Part shown: piece after piece, positions 45,179 through 55,370 of the stretch | How positions within the stretch are numbered: position 1 is the stretch's first letter | Layout of the letters: the number at the start of each line of letters is the position of its first letter | Assembly (NCBI RefSeq): GCF_017815515.1 | Contig: NZ_CP072611.1 | Location: forward strand, 3,658,001-3,722,000 | Source of the DNA: Aureimonas populi | GTDB lineage: Bacteria; Pseudomonadota; Alphaproteobacteria; Rhizobiales; Rhizobiaceae | Length of the DNA: 64,000 nt | Reading direction: 5' to 3' | Program-made: the position numbers and the translations under genes | Notes under the pieces: model-generated | Told to the model about the DNA's origin: nothing | The model's database searches: none | The model's input: only the letters and a program-made list of their open reading frames with translations

Positions 45179-46363
45179 TCACGGTTGCACGATCACGGGA
45201 AAGCGACCGAAGCGCTTCGACTTGTCGTCCTCGGCGGCGATCTCCGCCTCCACCGCTTCCAGGGTGCCGGAAGCGGCAAGGCCCAGTCGTTCGGCGAGCC
45301 TGGCCGCCTCGCTGAGCGTGCGCCCGAGGGTCGTCGGCACGCCCGCCGCCTCGATTCGCTCCAGGTCCGCCTCCACCTGGCTCGGGGCCTCGCCCGGGCG
45401 CACATCGTGGATGTGCACGGCCACGACCCGCCCCTTATGCCGCTCCACCGCCTGGGCGTAGACGCTGGAATCCCGCTGCCCCGAATCGCCGATCAGCACG
45501 AAGTTCAGATGCGGATAGGCCTCCATCAGACGGTCGATCATCCGGTCCTTGTGGCCGTGGTGGCGGCGCATCAGCCAGCCCATCGCGTCCTCGGACAGGT
45601 TGCGCAGCAGCATCGGCCCGCGCGGAATGCCCTTCAAGGCCATGAAGCGCTCGAAGATGTCGAACAGGTTCCATGGGCTGGAGGAGACGTAGAAGATCGG
45701 GTTGGTCTGCGGCCCGTCCGCCCCCTCGCACAGGGCGCGGTAGAAGTGCGAGACCCCCGGAAAGGCGGTGCGGGCCTCCGGCGAATTGGCTGTGACGATG
45801 CGCCAGTGGCGCAGCATCTTGAACGCGCCGGTGTGGATGATCGTGTCGTCGATATCCGAGATGATGCCGAATCGCGCGCGCGGCGAGACGAGGCGCACCG
45901 CCCCTTCCGCGTATTTGGGCTCGAATTCGTAGTGGCGCGCGGTTTCCAGCTTCAACTGCACCGGCAGCCAGGGACCGGAGCCGGGCGGCGGCTCGATGCC
46001 CTCGATCCCGATCTCGAAATAGCCGTCCTCCCCGCTGACGACGCTGCCGGTCTGGCCCACCACGTCCCAGGACACCTTGGCCCCCACGATCTCGTCGGTC
46101 TCGTAGCGCTTGAAGGTGAGCCAGAGATTGCGGATGGCGGAATTGGAGTGCGGGGCGTCGAAAACGCCCTCATCCTCCAGCACCCGGCCCTTGAGCCGGA
46201 TGCAGCCGCCCTCCACGAAGCCCGTATAGGCCACGAAAGTGGGGCGGTCGGTGAGCCGCAGCCGCCGCTTGAGGGCGAAGCGCGCTGCGCGAAGGCGGCC
46301 GATCACGCCCCGCCCCTTTCGACTCACCATCCGCAAAGCGGCGCCCCCGTCGCCATTCGGCAC
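45179..46363 (-). CDS. APP1-type phosphatase domain protein (DUF2183)
   Basis: 394 residues by the GTG at 46363; the ATG at 46330 is the alternative. A beta-rich N-terminal region is followed by a HAD-type catalytic core: DIDDT at residues 170-174 (the DxDxT motif), YVSSSPWNLFD, and FVLIGDSGQRD. It resembles yeast App1 phosphatidate phosphatase and the bacterial DUF2183 group. The bacterial substrate is not established. No signal or membrane segment is seen. It begins ten bases after the sdhA stop and is probably on the sdh transcript. Confidence 0.85.
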   Translation of the reverse strand: MPNGDGGAALRMVSRKGRGVIGRLRAARFALKRRLRLTDRPTFVAYTGFVEGGCIRLKGRVLEDEGVFDAPHSNSAIRNLWLTFKRYETDEIVGAKVSWDVVGQTGSVVSGEDGYFEIGIEGIEPPPGSGPWLPVQLKLETARHYEFEPKYAEGAVRLVSPRARFGIISDIDDTIIHTGAFKMLRHWRIVTANSPEARTAFPGVSHFYRALCEGADGPQTNPIFYVSSSPWNLFDIFERFMALKGIPRGPMLLRNLSEDAMGWLMRRHHGHKDRMIDRLMEAYPHLNFVLIGDSGQRDSSVYAQAVERHKGRVVAVHIHDVRPGEAPSQVEADLERIEAAGVPTTLGRTLSEAARLAERLGLAASGTLEAVEAEIAAEDDKSKRFGRFPVIVQP

Positions 46364-46372
46364 CCAGATCGA

Positions 46373-48214
46373 TCAGTACACGCGCTTCTTGGGCTCGATA
46401 TACTCGATCTCGTTGGACAGCGTGTAGGTGTGCACCGGCCGGTCGTCCAGCGAGATCGTCTTGGCGCCCGTGTCGCAGAAGGCGAGCGTGTGCTTCATCC
46501 AGTTCACGTCGTCCCGGTCGGGATAGTCCTCGCGGGCATGGGCGCCCCGCGATTCCTTGCGCGCCACGGCCGAATCCATCGTCACCACGGCCTGGATGAT
46601 GAGATTGTCATATTCCAGCGTCTCGATGAGGTCGGTGTTCCAGACCAGCGAGCGGTCGGTGACGCTCACGTCGTCGGAGGCGTTCCACACCTCGTGGATC
46701 TTGTGGTGGCCCTCCTCCAGCACCTCGCCGGTTCGGAAAACGGCGCAGTTCGACTGCATGGTCTGCTGCATCCGGTCGCGCAGGCGCGCGGTGGGCGTGC
46801 CGCCCTTGGCGTAGCGGAAGCGGTCGAGCCGGGCGAGCGAGTTCTGCCCCGCATCGGCCGGCAGCGGTGCATGGCCCTCGGCCGTGGAAACCGTCTCGGC
46901 GCAGCGCAGCGCGGCGGCGCGGCCGAACACCACGAGGTCGATCAGCGAGTTGGAGCCGAGGCGATTGGCCCCGTGCACGGAAACGCAGGCCGCCTCGCCC
47001 ACCGCCATCAGGCCCGGCACCACCGTGTCGGCGTCGCCGTTCTTCTTGGTCAGTACCTCCCCGTGATAGTTCGTCGGGATGCCGCCCATGTTGTAGTGCA
47101 CGGTCGGCAGGACCGGGATCGGCTCCTTCGTCACGTCCACGCCCGCGAAGATCTTGGCGCTTTCCGAGATGCCCGGCAGGCGCTCGTGCAGGATCTTGGG
47201 GTCCAGATGGTCGAGATGCAGGAAGATGTGGTCCTTGTTCTTGCCCACGCCCCGCCCCTCGCGGATCTCCATCGTCATGGAGCGCGAGACCACGTCGCGC
47301 GAGGCAAGGTCCTTGGCCGAGGGCGCGTAGCGCTCCATGAAGCGCTCGCCTTCCGAATTGGTCAGATATCCGCCCTCGCCGCGCGCGCCCTCGGTGATCA
47401 GGCAGCCCGCGCCGTAGATGCCGGTGGGATGGAACTGCACGAACTCCATGTCCTGGAGCGGCAGCCCGGCACGCAGCACCATGGCGTTGCCGTCGCCCGT
47501 GCAGGTATGCGCCGAGGTGGCGGAGAAATAGGCGCGGCCATAGCCGCCGGTGGCCAGGATGGTCTTCTTGGCCTGGAAGCGGTGGATCGAGCCGTCATCC
47601 ATGTTGATGGCGACGACGCCCCGGCAGGCGCCTTCCTCGTCCATGATGAGGTCGATGGCGAAATACTCGATGAAGAACTCGGACGAGTAGCGCAGCGACT
47701 GGCCGTAGAGCGTGTGCAGGATGGCGTGGCCGGTGCGGTCCGCCGCCGCGCAGGTGCGCTGGGCCGGCGGGCCGTTGCCGAAATCGGTGGTCATGCCGCC
47801 GAAGGGCCGCTGGTAGATGCGCCCATCCGTCGTGCGCGAGAACGGAACGCCGAAATGCTCCAGCTCGTAGACGGCGGCCGGCGCCTCGCGCACCAGATAT
47901 TCGATGGCGTCCTGATCCCCCAGCCAGTCCGACCCCTTCACGGTGTCGTACATGTGCCAGCGCCAGTTGTCCTCGCCCATATTGCCGAGCGAGGCGGCGA
48001 CGCCCCCTTGCGCGGCGACGGTGTGCGAGCGCGTGGGGAAGACCTTGGTGATACAGGCCGTCTTCAGGCCAGCCTGCGCGGCGCCCAGCGTGGCGCGAAG
48101 CCCCGCGCCGCCCGCGCCCACGACGACGACGTCGAACTTGTGGTCGATGAACTCGTAGGCCTTGCCGTTCTGCCCGGGTGCCGTGCGATGGGGCTGCGCG
48201 CCGTTTGTGGCCAT
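46373..48214 (-). CDS. sdhA: succinate dehydrogenase flavoprotein subunit
   Basis: Catalytic subunit oxidising succinate to fumarate, 613 residues. The N-terminal FAD-binding stretch is [19 protein letters not shown]. The His that carries covalent FAD is in [30 protein letters not shown] is also present. The ATG at 48214 gives the usual N terminus; track extensions overlap sdhD. It is four bases after sdhD. Confidence 0.98.
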   Translation of the reverse strand: MATNGAQPHRTAPGQNGKAYEFIDHKFDVVVVGAGGAGLRATLGAAQAGLKTACITKVFPTRSHTVAAQGGVAASLGNMGEDNWRWHMYDTVKGSDWLGDQDAIEYLVREAPAAVYELEHFGVPFSRTTDGRIYQRPFGGMTTDFGNGPPAQRTCAAADRTGHAILHTLYGQSLRYSSEFFIEYFAIDLIMDEEGACRGVVAINMDDGSIHRFQAKKTILATGGYGRAYFSATSAHTCTGDGNAMVLRAGLPLQDMEFVQFHPTGIYGAGCLITEGARGEGGYLTNSEGERFMERYAPSAKDLASRDVVSRSMTMEIREGRGVGKNKDHIFLHLDHLDPKILHERLPGISESAKIFAGVDVTKEPIPVLPTVHYNMGGIPTNYHGEVLTKKNGDADTVVPGLMAVGEAACVSVHGANRLGSNSLIDLVVFGRAAALRCAETVSTAEGHAPLPADAGQNSLARLDRFRYAKGGTPTARLRDRMQQTMQSNCAVFRTGEVLEEGHHKIHEVWNASDDVSVTDRSLVWNTDLIETLEYDNLIIQAVVTMDSAVARKESRGAHAREDYPDRDDVNWMKHTLAFCDTGAKTISLDDRPVHTYTLSNEIEYIEPKKRVY

Positions 48215-48218
48215 GAAA

Positions 48219-48596
48219 TCAGACTCCGAAGCTGAGCTTGGCGATGGCAAGGAGGCTGGCGCCTGCGACCGCGATCGCGAAGAAGGTATTGGCGAGCTGC
48301 GCGGCGACGCGAAGCCCCCCGTGGACGTAGTCCTCGATGATCGTCTGCATCCCGAGGCGCATGTGGACCGTGGCCGAGATCACCACCAGCGCCATGACCA
48401 GCGCCACCAGCGGGTTCTGGAACGCGGCTAGGACGTCGGCATAGGTGCCGGCCTGCAGGCGGATGATGAGGATGACGAAGAAGGTGATCAGGAAGACGTT
48501 GGCGACGGCCGTCAGGCGCTGATGCCAGAAATGGCCGGTGCCTTCGCGGGCCGAGCCGAGGCCGCGCACGCGGCCGAGGGGGGTGCGGAAATCCAT
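48219..48596 (-). CDS. sdhD: succinate dehydrogenase membrane anchor subunit
   Basis: 125 residues with three hydrophobic helices. The N-terminal part has [15 protein letters not shown], with a quinone-site Arg. The haem-ligand His is in [23 protein letters not shown] (split here). Start at the ATG at 48596. Confidence 0.93.
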   Translation of the reverse strand: MDFRTPLGRVRGLGSAREGTGHFWHQRLTAVANVFLITFFVILIIRLQAGTYADVLAAFQNPLVALVMALVVISATVHMRLGMQTIIEDYVHGGLRVAAQLANTFFAIAVAGASLLAIAKLSFGV

Positions 48597-48607
48597 CGTT
48601 CGTATCC

Positions 48608-49000
48608 TCAGCCGAAGATCAGGAGCCCGGCCCACAGGACCAGCGTCAAGGCGAGCGATCCCACGAGGGTCGCGATGGCGAATTTGGTGGAGTTGGCCTT
48701 GCTCATGCCCCGGCCGGTGTCCCACACCAGATGGCGGATGCCGCCGAGCATGTGGTGCAGAAGCGCCCAGGTGTAGCCGAAGAGGACGAGCTGCCCGAGG
48801 ATCGAGCCGAACACGGCGGAAGCGGTGGCGAAGGCCTCCGGCCCGCTCGCCGCGGCGACCAGCCACCAGACGACGAGGATCGTGCCGACATAGAGAGCCC
48901 CGCCGGTGATCCGGTGGAGGATGGACATCGCCATGGTCGGCTGGAAGCGGTAGATCGTCAGGTGCGGCGACAGCGGCCGGGCGGATTTGGCGTCGGACAA
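48608..49000 (-). CDS. sdhC: succinate dehydrogenase cytochrome b556 subunit
   Basis: 130 residues, three helices. RPLSPHLTIYRFQPTMAMSI and the SILHRITG quinone motif lie in the N-terminal third. LHHMLGGIRHLVWDTG contains the haem-ligand His. The TTG at 49000 is the start, with AGGAG six bases before it; no ATG lies near. It opens the sdhCDA operon. Confidence 0.93.
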   Translation of the reverse strand: MSDAKSARPLSPHLTIYRFQPTMAMSILHRITGGALYVGTILVVWWLVAAASGPEAFATASAVFGSILGQLVLFGYTWALLHHMLGGIRHLVWDTGRGMSKANSTKFAIATLVGSLALTLVLWAGLLIFG

Positions 49001-49070
49001 TGGATTCTCCTGTCCCTCGAATGGGCACGCTCCGGCGCACGATCGGGCAGCGCGTGGCTGGAGCGCTTCT

Positions 49071-49099
49071 AAAACACCCTTTGCAGGTTCGAAATCAAG
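49071..49099 (-). promoter_or_regulatory. candidate sdh promoter
   Basis: On the minus strand CTTGAT (49099-49094) and TGTTTT (49076-49071) are separated by 17 bases. This matches the alphaproteobacterial CTTGAC-type -35 better than the -10. It lies about 70 bases before sdhC. Confidence 0.35.
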
Positions 49100-49141
49100 C
49101 GTGGGAAGCGTCTTGATTCCGGGCCGCGGCGGCCAAATCGA

Positions 49142-49618
49142 TTAGGATCGCGGCTCGCGGTCGAGGAAACGGATGACATAGCTCGACCATTCGGCCGGTT
49201 CGGCAATTTTCTCGTAAAGGTGGCGCCCGCTGTCGGCCGTCCTCGGCGCCTGCAGGATCAGCCGGGACCATCCGCGCGAATCGCCTTCCTCGGCCAGGAG
49301 GTCGACCATCGCCTTGGCGATTCCCTTCCGGCGCACGGAATGATCGACATAGATGTGGTCCGCCAGCCCGGCGCGCATTCCCGTCCACGGGTCGGGAAGA
49401 TCGTAGAAGACGAGGAAGGCGACGAGCTGCCCGTCGAGCCGCGCGCCCAGAATCTCGCCCGTTCGGTCCTGCAGGAGCTGCTCGGCATAGAAGACGTCGG
49501 GCGCGCCCGGCGCGCCTCGAAACACAGCCTGATTGTAGGCGGCCAGAAGCGGCGCGAGGTCGCGCGCGTCCTTCAGCCGAAGCTGCACGATGTCGATATT
49601 GGGCGCGGGCATTTCCAT
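49142..49618 (-). CDS. GNAT family N-acetyltransferase
   Basis: 158 residues. The acetyl-CoA site reads YVDHSVRRKGIAKAMVDLLAEE, split after VRRKGIAKA, and the downstream helix has LYEKIAEPAEWSSYVI. VFYDLPDPWTGMRAG is an acceptor-side strand. The substrate is unknown. The ATG at 49618 (MEMPAP) is preferred; an ATG at 49612 follows. It lies upstream of sdhC on the same strand, with its own spacing. Confidence 0.82.
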   Translation of the reverse strand: MEMPAPNIDIVQLRLKDARDLAPLLAAYNQAVFRGAPGAPDVFYAEQLLQDRTGEILGARLDGQLVAFLVFYDLPDPWTGMRAGLADHIYVDHSVRRKGIAKAMVDLLAEEGDSRGWSRLILQAPRTADSGRHLYEKIAEPAEWSSYVIRFLDREPRS

Positions 49619-49787
49619 AGCGATGGAATTGAGCGCTAAAGCGCATGCGGTCAAGATGCGCGGCGTCGCGACGCGATTTTCCAACGGCCTTAACGCCCTG
49701 CTGAGGATTTCGGGGTGAGATCGGCCGGCGGGAGGAATCGATGGGGAACGGGCGGCTCCGGTTGCCCGCGCGCCTTGGGAACGATCG

Positions 49788-50939
49788 ATGCAAGCCGACA
49801 TCCTGGCCTGGCTGGTGCCGGCCGCCTTCGCGACCTTCAGCGGCGCCTTCCTCGTCCTGCGCCTTCACGGCATCGGCTCCTACTGGTGGGTGGCTTCCTT
49901 CGGCAGCGCCGGCCTCGCCTTCGCCGCCACCATCCTTCCGCCCCCGCCCCCGCCCTTCCCAGCGGTCAAGGCCGTCATCGAGGACATCCTGTTCCTGCTG
50001 GCGCTCATCTTCTTCGCTTATGGAACCACCGCCCGCTTCCGGCGCCGTCCCGGCAGGCGCGTCCTGGGGGCGATCCTCTTCGTCAGCACGGCAGGCGCGA
50101 CAGTATCGGCTCTTCACGGAAGCGTCGGGCGCGAAATCGTCTTCGTGCAGACGGGATGCGCGCTGATCCTTCTGGAGGCGGCCCGGGCCATGAGCGGCGC
50201 CCAGCGGCACGCCGGCGACAAGCTGCTCTTCGCCCTGCTGCTCGCGCTCGTCATCGGCCTGTCCCTGCAGAACATTCTGCTGGCGGGCAGCGTCTCGGAG
50301 CCCCTGACCTTCGAGAACTGGCGCGGCTCGCCATGGTCCCATGTGTTCCACATGGTCAGCAGCGTGATCGGCATCCTCTTCGCCGTCACGATCCTCGTAT
50401 CGCTCGGCCTCGACATGATCGAGAAGCTGCGCCGCTTTTCCGAGATCGACGTCCTCAGCGGAGTCCTGAACCGCCGGGGCTTCGAGGACGCGGCCCGAAG
50501 CTTCGAGGAGCGCGCGACGGGCAGTAGCGCGGTGATGATCGTGGACGTGGATCGCTTCAAGACGATCAACGACGATTTCGGCCATGCGGCCGGGGACCTT
50601 GCCATCGCGGGCATCGGCCATCTCCTGGAGACCGCCGTCGGCCGGCGCGGCATCGTCGGGCGCCTGGGCGGCGAGGAATTCGCCGTGCTTCTCGAGGACG
50701 GCGATGCGCGCGAGGCCCACCGCTTCGCGGAGGACCTGCGCCGCGCGCTGGGCGAGATCGCCTGGGGGCCTCCCCTCGCCGGCCGCCGGATCACCGCCAG
50801 CATCGGCGTGAGCGCGCTGCGCGCGGGCGAGCCGCTGGCCGACGCCATGCAGCGCGCGGACGCCAATCTCTACCGCGCCAAGCGCGATGGGCGGGACCGC
50901 GTGATCTCAGGCGACCGGGACGAATCGCGCGCCGCCTGA
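49788..50939 (+). CDS. membrane diguanylate cyclase (GGDEF)
   Basis: Makes cyclic di-GMP from two GTP, 383 residues. About seven hydrophobic segments occupy residues 1-210 and form an uncharacterised sensor, with a poly-Pro loop (PPPPPP) near 51-56. The GGDEF domain follows, with the active site RLGGEEFAVLLEDG and VDVDRFKTINDDFGHAAGD. The GG(E)EF signature is intact, so activity is likely. No EAL domain is present. It is divergent from the GNAT gene and converges on leuC. Confidence 0.9.
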   Translation: MQADILAWLVPAAFATFSGAFLVLRLHGIGSYWWVASFGSAGLAFAATILPPPPPPFPAVKAVIEDILFLLALIFFAYGTTARFRRRPGRRVLGAILFVSTAGATVSALHGSVGREIVFVQTGCALILLEAARAMSGAQRHAGDKLLFALLLALVIGLSLQNILLAGSVSEPLTFENWRGSPWSHVFHMVSSVIGILFAVTILVSLGLDMIEKLRRFSEIDVLSGVLNRRGFEDAARSFEERATGSSAVMIVDVDRFKTINDDFGHAAGDLAIAGIGHLLETAVGRRGIVGRLGGEEFAVLLEDGDAREAHRFAEDLRRALGEIAWGPPLAGRRITASIGVSALRAGEPLADAMQRADANLYRAKRDGRDRVISGDRDESRAA

Positions 50940-50954
50940 GCGGCGCGCGGCGCC

Positions 50955-52367
50955 TCAGGCCGCAGGCCACTCCCGAATGTCCACGAAGCGGCCCGCCACC
51001 GCCGCCGCCGCCGCCATGGCGGGCGAGACGAGATGCGTGCGCCCCTTGAAGCCCTGCCGCCCCTCGAAATTGCGATTCGAGGTGGAGGCGCAGCGCTCAT
51101 AGGGTTTCAGGCGGTCCTCGTTCATGCCCAGGCACATGGAGCAGCCCGGCTCGCGCCAGTCGAAGCCGGCTTCGCGAAACACCTTGTCCAGCCCCTCGGC
51201 CTCCGCCTGCGCCTTCACGATGCCGGACCCCGGCACGATCATCGCCGAGACGGTGCCGGCGACCTTGCGCCCTTCCACCACCTTGGCCACCGCGCGCAGA
51301 TCCTCGATGCGCCCGTTGGTGCAGGAGCCGATGAACACCCGGTCGAGCGTGATGTCGGTCATCCGCGTGCCGGGCGTCAGGCCCATATAGTCGAGCGCCC
51401 GCTTCTTGGAGGCGCGCTTGGCCTCGTCGGCGATGGCCTCCGGATCCGGCACCACGCCGTCGACGGCCACCACATCCTCCGGCGAGGAGCCCCAGGAGAC
51501 GATGGGCGGCAGGTTCGCCGCATCGAGCACCACCACCTTGTCGTAATGGGCGCCCTCGTCGCTCTGCAGCGTCTTCCAGTATTCCACCGCCTGCTCGAAG
51601 GCGGCGCCCCTGGGGGCGCGGGGACGCCCCTCGATATAGCGGAAGGTGGTCTCGTCCGGCGCGATGAGGCCCGCGCGCGCGCCGCCCTCGATGCTCATGT
51701 TGCAGATCGTCATGCGCCCTTCCATGGAAAGGGCGCGGATCGCCTCACCGGCATATTCGATGACGTGGCCCGTGCCGCCCGCCGTCCCGATCCGGCCGAT
51801 GATGGCCAGGATGATGTCCTTGGCGGTCACGCCCTCGGGCAACTGCCCGTCCACGCGTACCAGCATGTTCTTCGCCTTGCCCTGGATGAGGGTCTGGGTG
51901 GCGAGCACATGTTCCACCTCCGAGGTGCCGATGCCGTGCGCGAGCGCGCCGAAGGCACCATGCGTGGAAGTGTGGCTGTCGCCGCACACGATGGTCATGC
52001 CCGGCAGCGTGAAGCCCTGCTCGGGCCCGATGATGTGGACGATGCCCTGCCGCCGGTCCAGCTCGTTGTAATACTCGATGCCGAACTCGGCCGCGTTCCG
52101 GGCCAGTGCCTCCACCTGGATGCGGCTTTCCTCGTTGGCGATGCCGTGGGTGCGGTCACCCGTCGTCACGTTGTGGTCGACCACGGCCAGCGTCCGGCCC
52201 GGCTGGCGCACGCGCCGGCCCGCCACGCGCAGGCCTTCGAAGGCCTGCGGGCTCGTCACCTCATGCACCAGATGGCGGTCGATATACAGAAGGCCGGCGC
52301 CTCCCTCCACGGTGCCGAGCAGGTGGTCGTCCCAGATCTTGTCATAGAGCGTGCGAGCTTGGCTCAT
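50955..52367 (-). CDS. leuC: 3-isopropylmalate dehydratase large subunit
   Basis: Aconitase-type [4Fe-4S] enzyme of leucine synthesis, 470 residues. Cluster cysteines are in [14 protein letters not shown] and [13 protein letters not shown]. The N terminus reads [16 protein letters not shown]. The ATG at 52367 has AAGGAG upstream. It acts with LeuD, which is not in the window. A possible attenuator precedes it. Confidence 0.97.
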   Translation of the reverse strand: MSQARTLYDKIWDDHLLGTVEGGAGLLYIDRHLVHEVTSPQAFEGLRVAGRRVRQPGRTLAVVDHNVTTGDRTHGIANEESRIQVEALARNAAEFGIEYYNELDRRQGIVHIIGPEQGFTLPGMTIVCGDSHTSTHGAFGALAHGIGTSEVEHVLATQTLIQGKAKNMLVRVDGQLPEGVTAKDIILAIIGRIGTAGGTGHVIEYAGEAIRALSMEGRMTICNMSIEGGARAGLIAPDETTFRYIEGRPRAPRGAAFEQAVEYWKTLQSDEGAHYDKVVVLDAANLPPIVSWGSSPEDVVAVDGVVPDPEAIADEAKRASKKRALDYMGLTPGTRMTDITLDRVFIGSCTNGRIEDLRAVAKVVEGRKVAGTVSAMIVPGSGIVKAQAEAEGLDKVFREAGFDWREPGCSMCLGMNEDRLKPYERCASTSNRNFEGRQGFKGRTHLVSPAMAAAAAVAGRFVDIREWPAA

Positions 52368-52439
52368 CGTTGCAAGGGCTCCTTGTGGCCGGAGGCGCTC
52401 GTCGGCAGCTCTCGTCCGGCCCGTCTTTTCGGGAAAGGC

Positions 52440-52603
52440 AAAATCGGACGGCGCCAGGCGCCCGCCCGTCACGCGAAGCGTAGAAGGCCCGAAGCGGTCA
52501 GCCGCCGGTAGAAGAAGCGGCCCGGCAGGCGGCAGCGGTCGTCGAGCGGGGAGAAACCCAGCGTCGTCGGCAGGCGGCCGGCAGAAGCATGCATCGCGTT
52601 CAT
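52440..52603 (-). promoter_or_regulatory. candidate leuC leader-peptide attenuator
   Basis: A 44-codon ORF (52603-52469) contains seven Leu codons and ends GGC-CTT-CTA-CGC-TTC-GCG-TGA. The CTT-CTA pair is unusual in a genome that mostly uses CTG and CTC. Directly after the stop, a hairpin (52468-52445; GGCGC/GCGCC core with a CTG loop, extended by a lower stem) is followed by ATTTTG. leuC starts 73 bases later. The layout fits transcription attenuation by leucine supply. An antiterminator was not worked out, so this is a hypothesis. Confidence 0.35.
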
Positions 52604-52664
52604 GGGCTGCAATTTAACATCGCGGCGCCCGCCCGACAACGGCGTCGTCGCAGCGCCCGCCAAA

Positions 52665-52696
52665 CGAAAAGAGCGGCCCGCAAGGAGCCGCTCTTT
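52665..52696 (-). terminator. terminator of rplS
   Basis: A perfect 10-bp stem AAAGAGCGGC (52668-52677) / GCCGCTCTTT (52687-52696) is followed by TTTTCG on the minus strand. Confidence 0.85.
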
Positions 52697-52721
52697 CAGA
52701 ATGCACGAAGCTAAGATGAGC

Positions 52722-53180
52722 TTACTCGGCCGCGTCCTTGGCGGCCTGCTTCTCGGCCTGCGCCTTGGCGCGCTCGTCGGCGGCCACCGCGCGGGCGGCG
52801 TCGTTCAGCTTGCGCGCGCGGGCGTTGGTCGCCTCGACGATACGGGCCGACTTGCCGCGACGATCGCGCAGGTAATAGAGCTTGGCGCGGCGCACGCGGC
52901 CGCGGCGCACGACCTCCACCGATTCCACCATCGGCGAGTAGATCGGGAAGACGCGCTCCACGCCCTCGCCGTAGGAGATCTTGCGAACCGTGAAGTTCTC
53001 CTGGATGCCGCCGCCCGAACGGGCGATGCACACGCCCTCATAGGCCTGCACGCGGGTGCGCGTGCCTTCCGTGACGCGCACGTTGACGCGCAGCGTGTCG
53101 CCCGGCGAAAAGGCGGGGATGGAGCGGATGGCTTCGATGCGCTGGGCCTCTGCGGCCTCCAGCTCGGCGATGACGTTCAT
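52722..53180 (-). CDS. rplS: 50S ribosomal protein L19
   Basis: 152 residues. The core runs from [20 protein letters not shown] to [22 protein letters not shown]-terminal tail of about 30 residues, rich in Ala and Lys, extends it beyond the roughly 115 residues of E. coli. It follows trmD in most alphaproteobacteria; here a convergent transporter gene is inserted between them. Confidence 0.97.
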   Translation of the reverse strand: MNVIAELEAAEAQRIEAIRSIPAFSPGDTLRVNVRVTEGTRTRVQAYEGVCIARSGGGIQENFTVRKISYGEGVERVFPIYSPMVESVEVVRRGRVRRAKLYYLRDRRGKSARIVEATNARARKLNDAARAVAADERAKAQAEKQAAKDAAE

Positions 53181-53474
53181 GGCGTTGGCCTCAATCTTGG
53201 TTTCATGCCGGCTTGGCCGGTCATGGCCGTTGGTACGGTCAAGTTATTGTCGAGGAGATCACGCGCGCTCTTACACGGCACGGCCGGCTCTGTCGAGAGG
53301 GGCCGGCCGCGCGGCGCGAAGGGGCAGCGGAACCGCGGCCGGCCCTCACCGCCGGGCCCGCGCGGAACGCCCTCATGGCAAAACCGCATCGCTCGAATGC
53401 AGGAGCAGCGCTTGCGGCCAAAGCCCCGCGGGCGCATGCAGCGCCTTTCCGCTCCCGGCCGCGAGGCGATTCGC

Positions 53475-54413
53475 ATGACGAACGGTGTTTTCCTCGCCTT
53501 CCTGGCTTATGCGATCTTCGCCTTCTCGGATGCGGCGATCAAGCTGCTGGGCGGCTCCCTGCCCTCCTCGCAGGTGGCCTTCACCGGCGCGCTGCTGGGC
53601 TTTGCCATTCTGCCTCTGGTGGCCGGCAAGGGGGAGCGCCTGCGCGACATCGTCTCCACCACGAGCCGCCCCCTGTGGATCGCGCGCGCCGTGGTTGCCA
53701 CCTTCAGCACGCTGACCAGCGTCATCGCCTTCACCCGGTTGCCGATGCCGGAGGCCTTCGCGCTCATTTTCCTGATGCCGCTCTTCGTGACGATCCTGTC
53801 GGTCATCTTCCTGAAGGAGGAGATCGGCCCGTGGCGATGGGCGGCGGTGTTCCTTGGCTTCGCCGGTGTTCTCATCGTCCTGCGCCCGGGCTTCCGGGTG
53901 CTGGATATCGGCCATCTGGCCGCCACCATCGCCGGCCTGTCCAGCGCGGTCTCCGTCATCATCTACCGCCACCTGGGAAGCCGGGAGAAGCGCATTTCCA
54001 TGTTCGGCGCGGGCCTCATCGGGCCCGCCGTCATCAACGGCGCGCTGATGCTGCCCGGCTTCGTCTGGCCCGACGCGCGCCAGACGGCCTACCTCCTCAG
54101 CTACGGGCTCCTGGCCGCCGTGGCGCAGGCGACGCTGATGGTGGCGGCCCGCCGTGCCGCGGCCAGCCAGATCGCCCCGCCCCAATACAGCCAGATGATC
54201 TGGGCGGTCGCCTTCACCTATTTCGTGTTCGACCAGCCGGTGGACGGCCTCACCTTCGTGGGAATCGCCGTGATCATCGCGGCCGGCCTCCTGACATGGG
54301 CGCGCGAGAAGATCCGCCTGCCGCGCGAGCGGCGCATCAATTCCCTCTGGACCCTGCGCCGGAGGGAAGAGCAGGCCGGCGGGAAAGAAGGTCCGGGCGC
54401 CGATCGGCCGTGA
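53475..54413 (+). CDS. DMT superfamily (EamA) transporter
   Basis: Inner-membrane exporter of the drug/metabolite transporter type, 312 residues, with ten hydrophobic segments in two EamA repeats. The first repeat starts [19 protein letters not shown] and includes [20 protein letters not shown]. The second includes [19 protein letters not shown]. The ATG at 53475 is used; upstream in-frame ATGs (53397, 53436) lack membrane character. The substrate is unknown. Its 3' end overlaps trmD on the other strand by 77 bases. Confidence 0.85.
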   Translation: MTNGVFLAFLAYAIFAFSDAAIKLLGGSLPSSQVAFTGALLGFAILPLVAGKGERLRDIVSTTSRPLWIARAVVATFSTLTSVIAFTRLPMPEAFALIFLMPLFVTILSVIFLKEEIGPWRWAAVFLGFAGVLIVLRPGFRVLDIGHLAATIAGLSSAVSVIIYRHLGSREKRISMFGAGLIGPAVINGALMLPGFVWPDARQTAYLLSYGLLAAVAQATLMVAARRAAASQIAPPQYSQMIWAVAFTYFVFDQPVDGLTFVGIAVIIAAGLLTWAREKIRLPRERRINSLWTLRRREEQAGGKEGPGADRP

Positions 54414-55059
54414 TGCGCTCCGCTTCGGCACGCCGCCAGCGCTCCACCGCGCCATGGTCGCCGGAGGTGAGGACAGCGGGAATGCTCCGCCCCTCCCACA
54501 CCGCCGGGCGCGTGTAGTGGGGGTGCTCCAGAAGTCCGGTCTCGAAGCTTTCGGCATCGCCCGAGGCCGCATTGCCCATCACGCCCGGCAGCAGGCGAAC
54601 CACGGCGTCCAGCAGCACCAGCGCGGCCATCTCCCCGCCCGAGAGGATGTAGTCTCCGATGGAGATTTCGGTCAGGCCCCGGCCCTCGATCACCCGCTCG
54701 TCCACCCCCTCGAAGCGCCCGCAGACGATGACCGCCCCTCCCCCTTGCGAAAGCTCGCGCACGAAGCGCTGCGTCAGCGGGCGGCCGCGCGGGCTCATCA
54801 GCAGGCGCGGCCGAGTATCGCCCTCGGGCGAGGCCGCGTCGATGGCGCGCGCCAGCACATCGGCGCGCAGCACCATGCCGGCCGAGCCGCCGGCGGGCGT
54901 ATCGTCCACCATGCGGTGGCGACCCTCCCCGAACTCGCGCAGGGGCGTGGTCTCCAGGCTCCAGTCGCCGCGCTGCAGGGCCCGGCCGGCCAGCGAGACG
55001 GCCAGCGGCCCGGGAAACATCTCGGGATAGAGCGTGACGAGCGAGGCGCGGAACGGCAT
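54337..55059 (-). CDS. trmD: tRNA (guanine-37-N1)-methyltransferase
   Basis: Prevents frameshifts by methylating G37, 240 residues. Start [23 protein letters not shown]-binding trefoil knot with [15 protein letters not shown] and [19 protein letters not shown]. The ATG at 55059 is used. The last 26 codons overlap the convergent EamA gene. Those codons are beyond the conserved domain and are rich in Arg and Ser. Confidence 0.95.
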   Translation of the reverse strand: MPFRASLVTLYPEMFPGPLAVSLAGRALQRGDWSLETTPLREFGEGRHRMVDDTPAGGSAGMVLRADVLARAIDAASPEGDTRPRLLMSPRGRPLTQRFVRELSQGGGAVIVCGRFEGVDERVIEGRGLTEISIGDYILSGGEMAALVLLDAVVRLLPGVMGNAASGDAESFETGLLEHPHYTRPAVWEGRSIPAVLTSGDHGAVERWRRAEAERITADRRPDLLSRRPALPSGAGSRGN

Positions 55060-55067
55060 GGCTCGCG

Positions 55068-55370
55068 TCAGGCGAAGGGCTCGAAGGCGCCAACCTCGGT
55101 CAGCTTCAGCTCGCTCGAGACGATGGTGACGCCCGCCAGCGCCTGCCGCCAAGCCGCGATATGCGCCGTGCGGCCATGGGCGTCGAGCGCCGCGCGGCTC
55201 TCCCATTCCTCGTAGATGCGCACGAGGCCGGGCTCGACGAAATCCTCGGCGAAGGCATAGACGATGCAGCCGGGCTCGGCGCGCGTGGCCGCGATCGTTT
55301 CGCCCGCCATATCGCGCAGCGCGGCCAGGTCCTCCGGCGCCAGTCGAAGCGTTCCCGAAACCACGATCAT
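55068..55370 (-). CDS. antibiotic biosynthesis monooxygenase (ABM) domain protein
   Basis: 100 residues, a ferredoxin-like dimeric alpha-beta barrel. Signatures are [19 protein letters not shown] and [21 protein letters not shown]. Family members are cofactor-independent monooxygenases or quinol-directed enzymes (YgiN type); the role here is unknown. The ATG at 55370 overlaps the rimM stop (ATGA), so it is translated with rimM. It lies eight bases before trmD. Confidence 0.87.
   Translation of the reverse strand: MIVVSGTLRLAPEDLAALRDMAGETIAATRAEPGCIVYAFAEDFVEPGLVRIYEEWESRAALDAHGRTAHIAAWRQALAGVTIVSSELKLTEVGAFEPFA

Larger units (their letters stand above)
52368..52721. other. rplS-leuC intergenic region
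   Basis: About 354 bases on the minus-strand side of rplS. It holds the rplS terminator at 52668-52696, then a 44-codon ORF and hairpin that may attenuate leuC. No other credible gene was seen. Confidence 0.6.
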
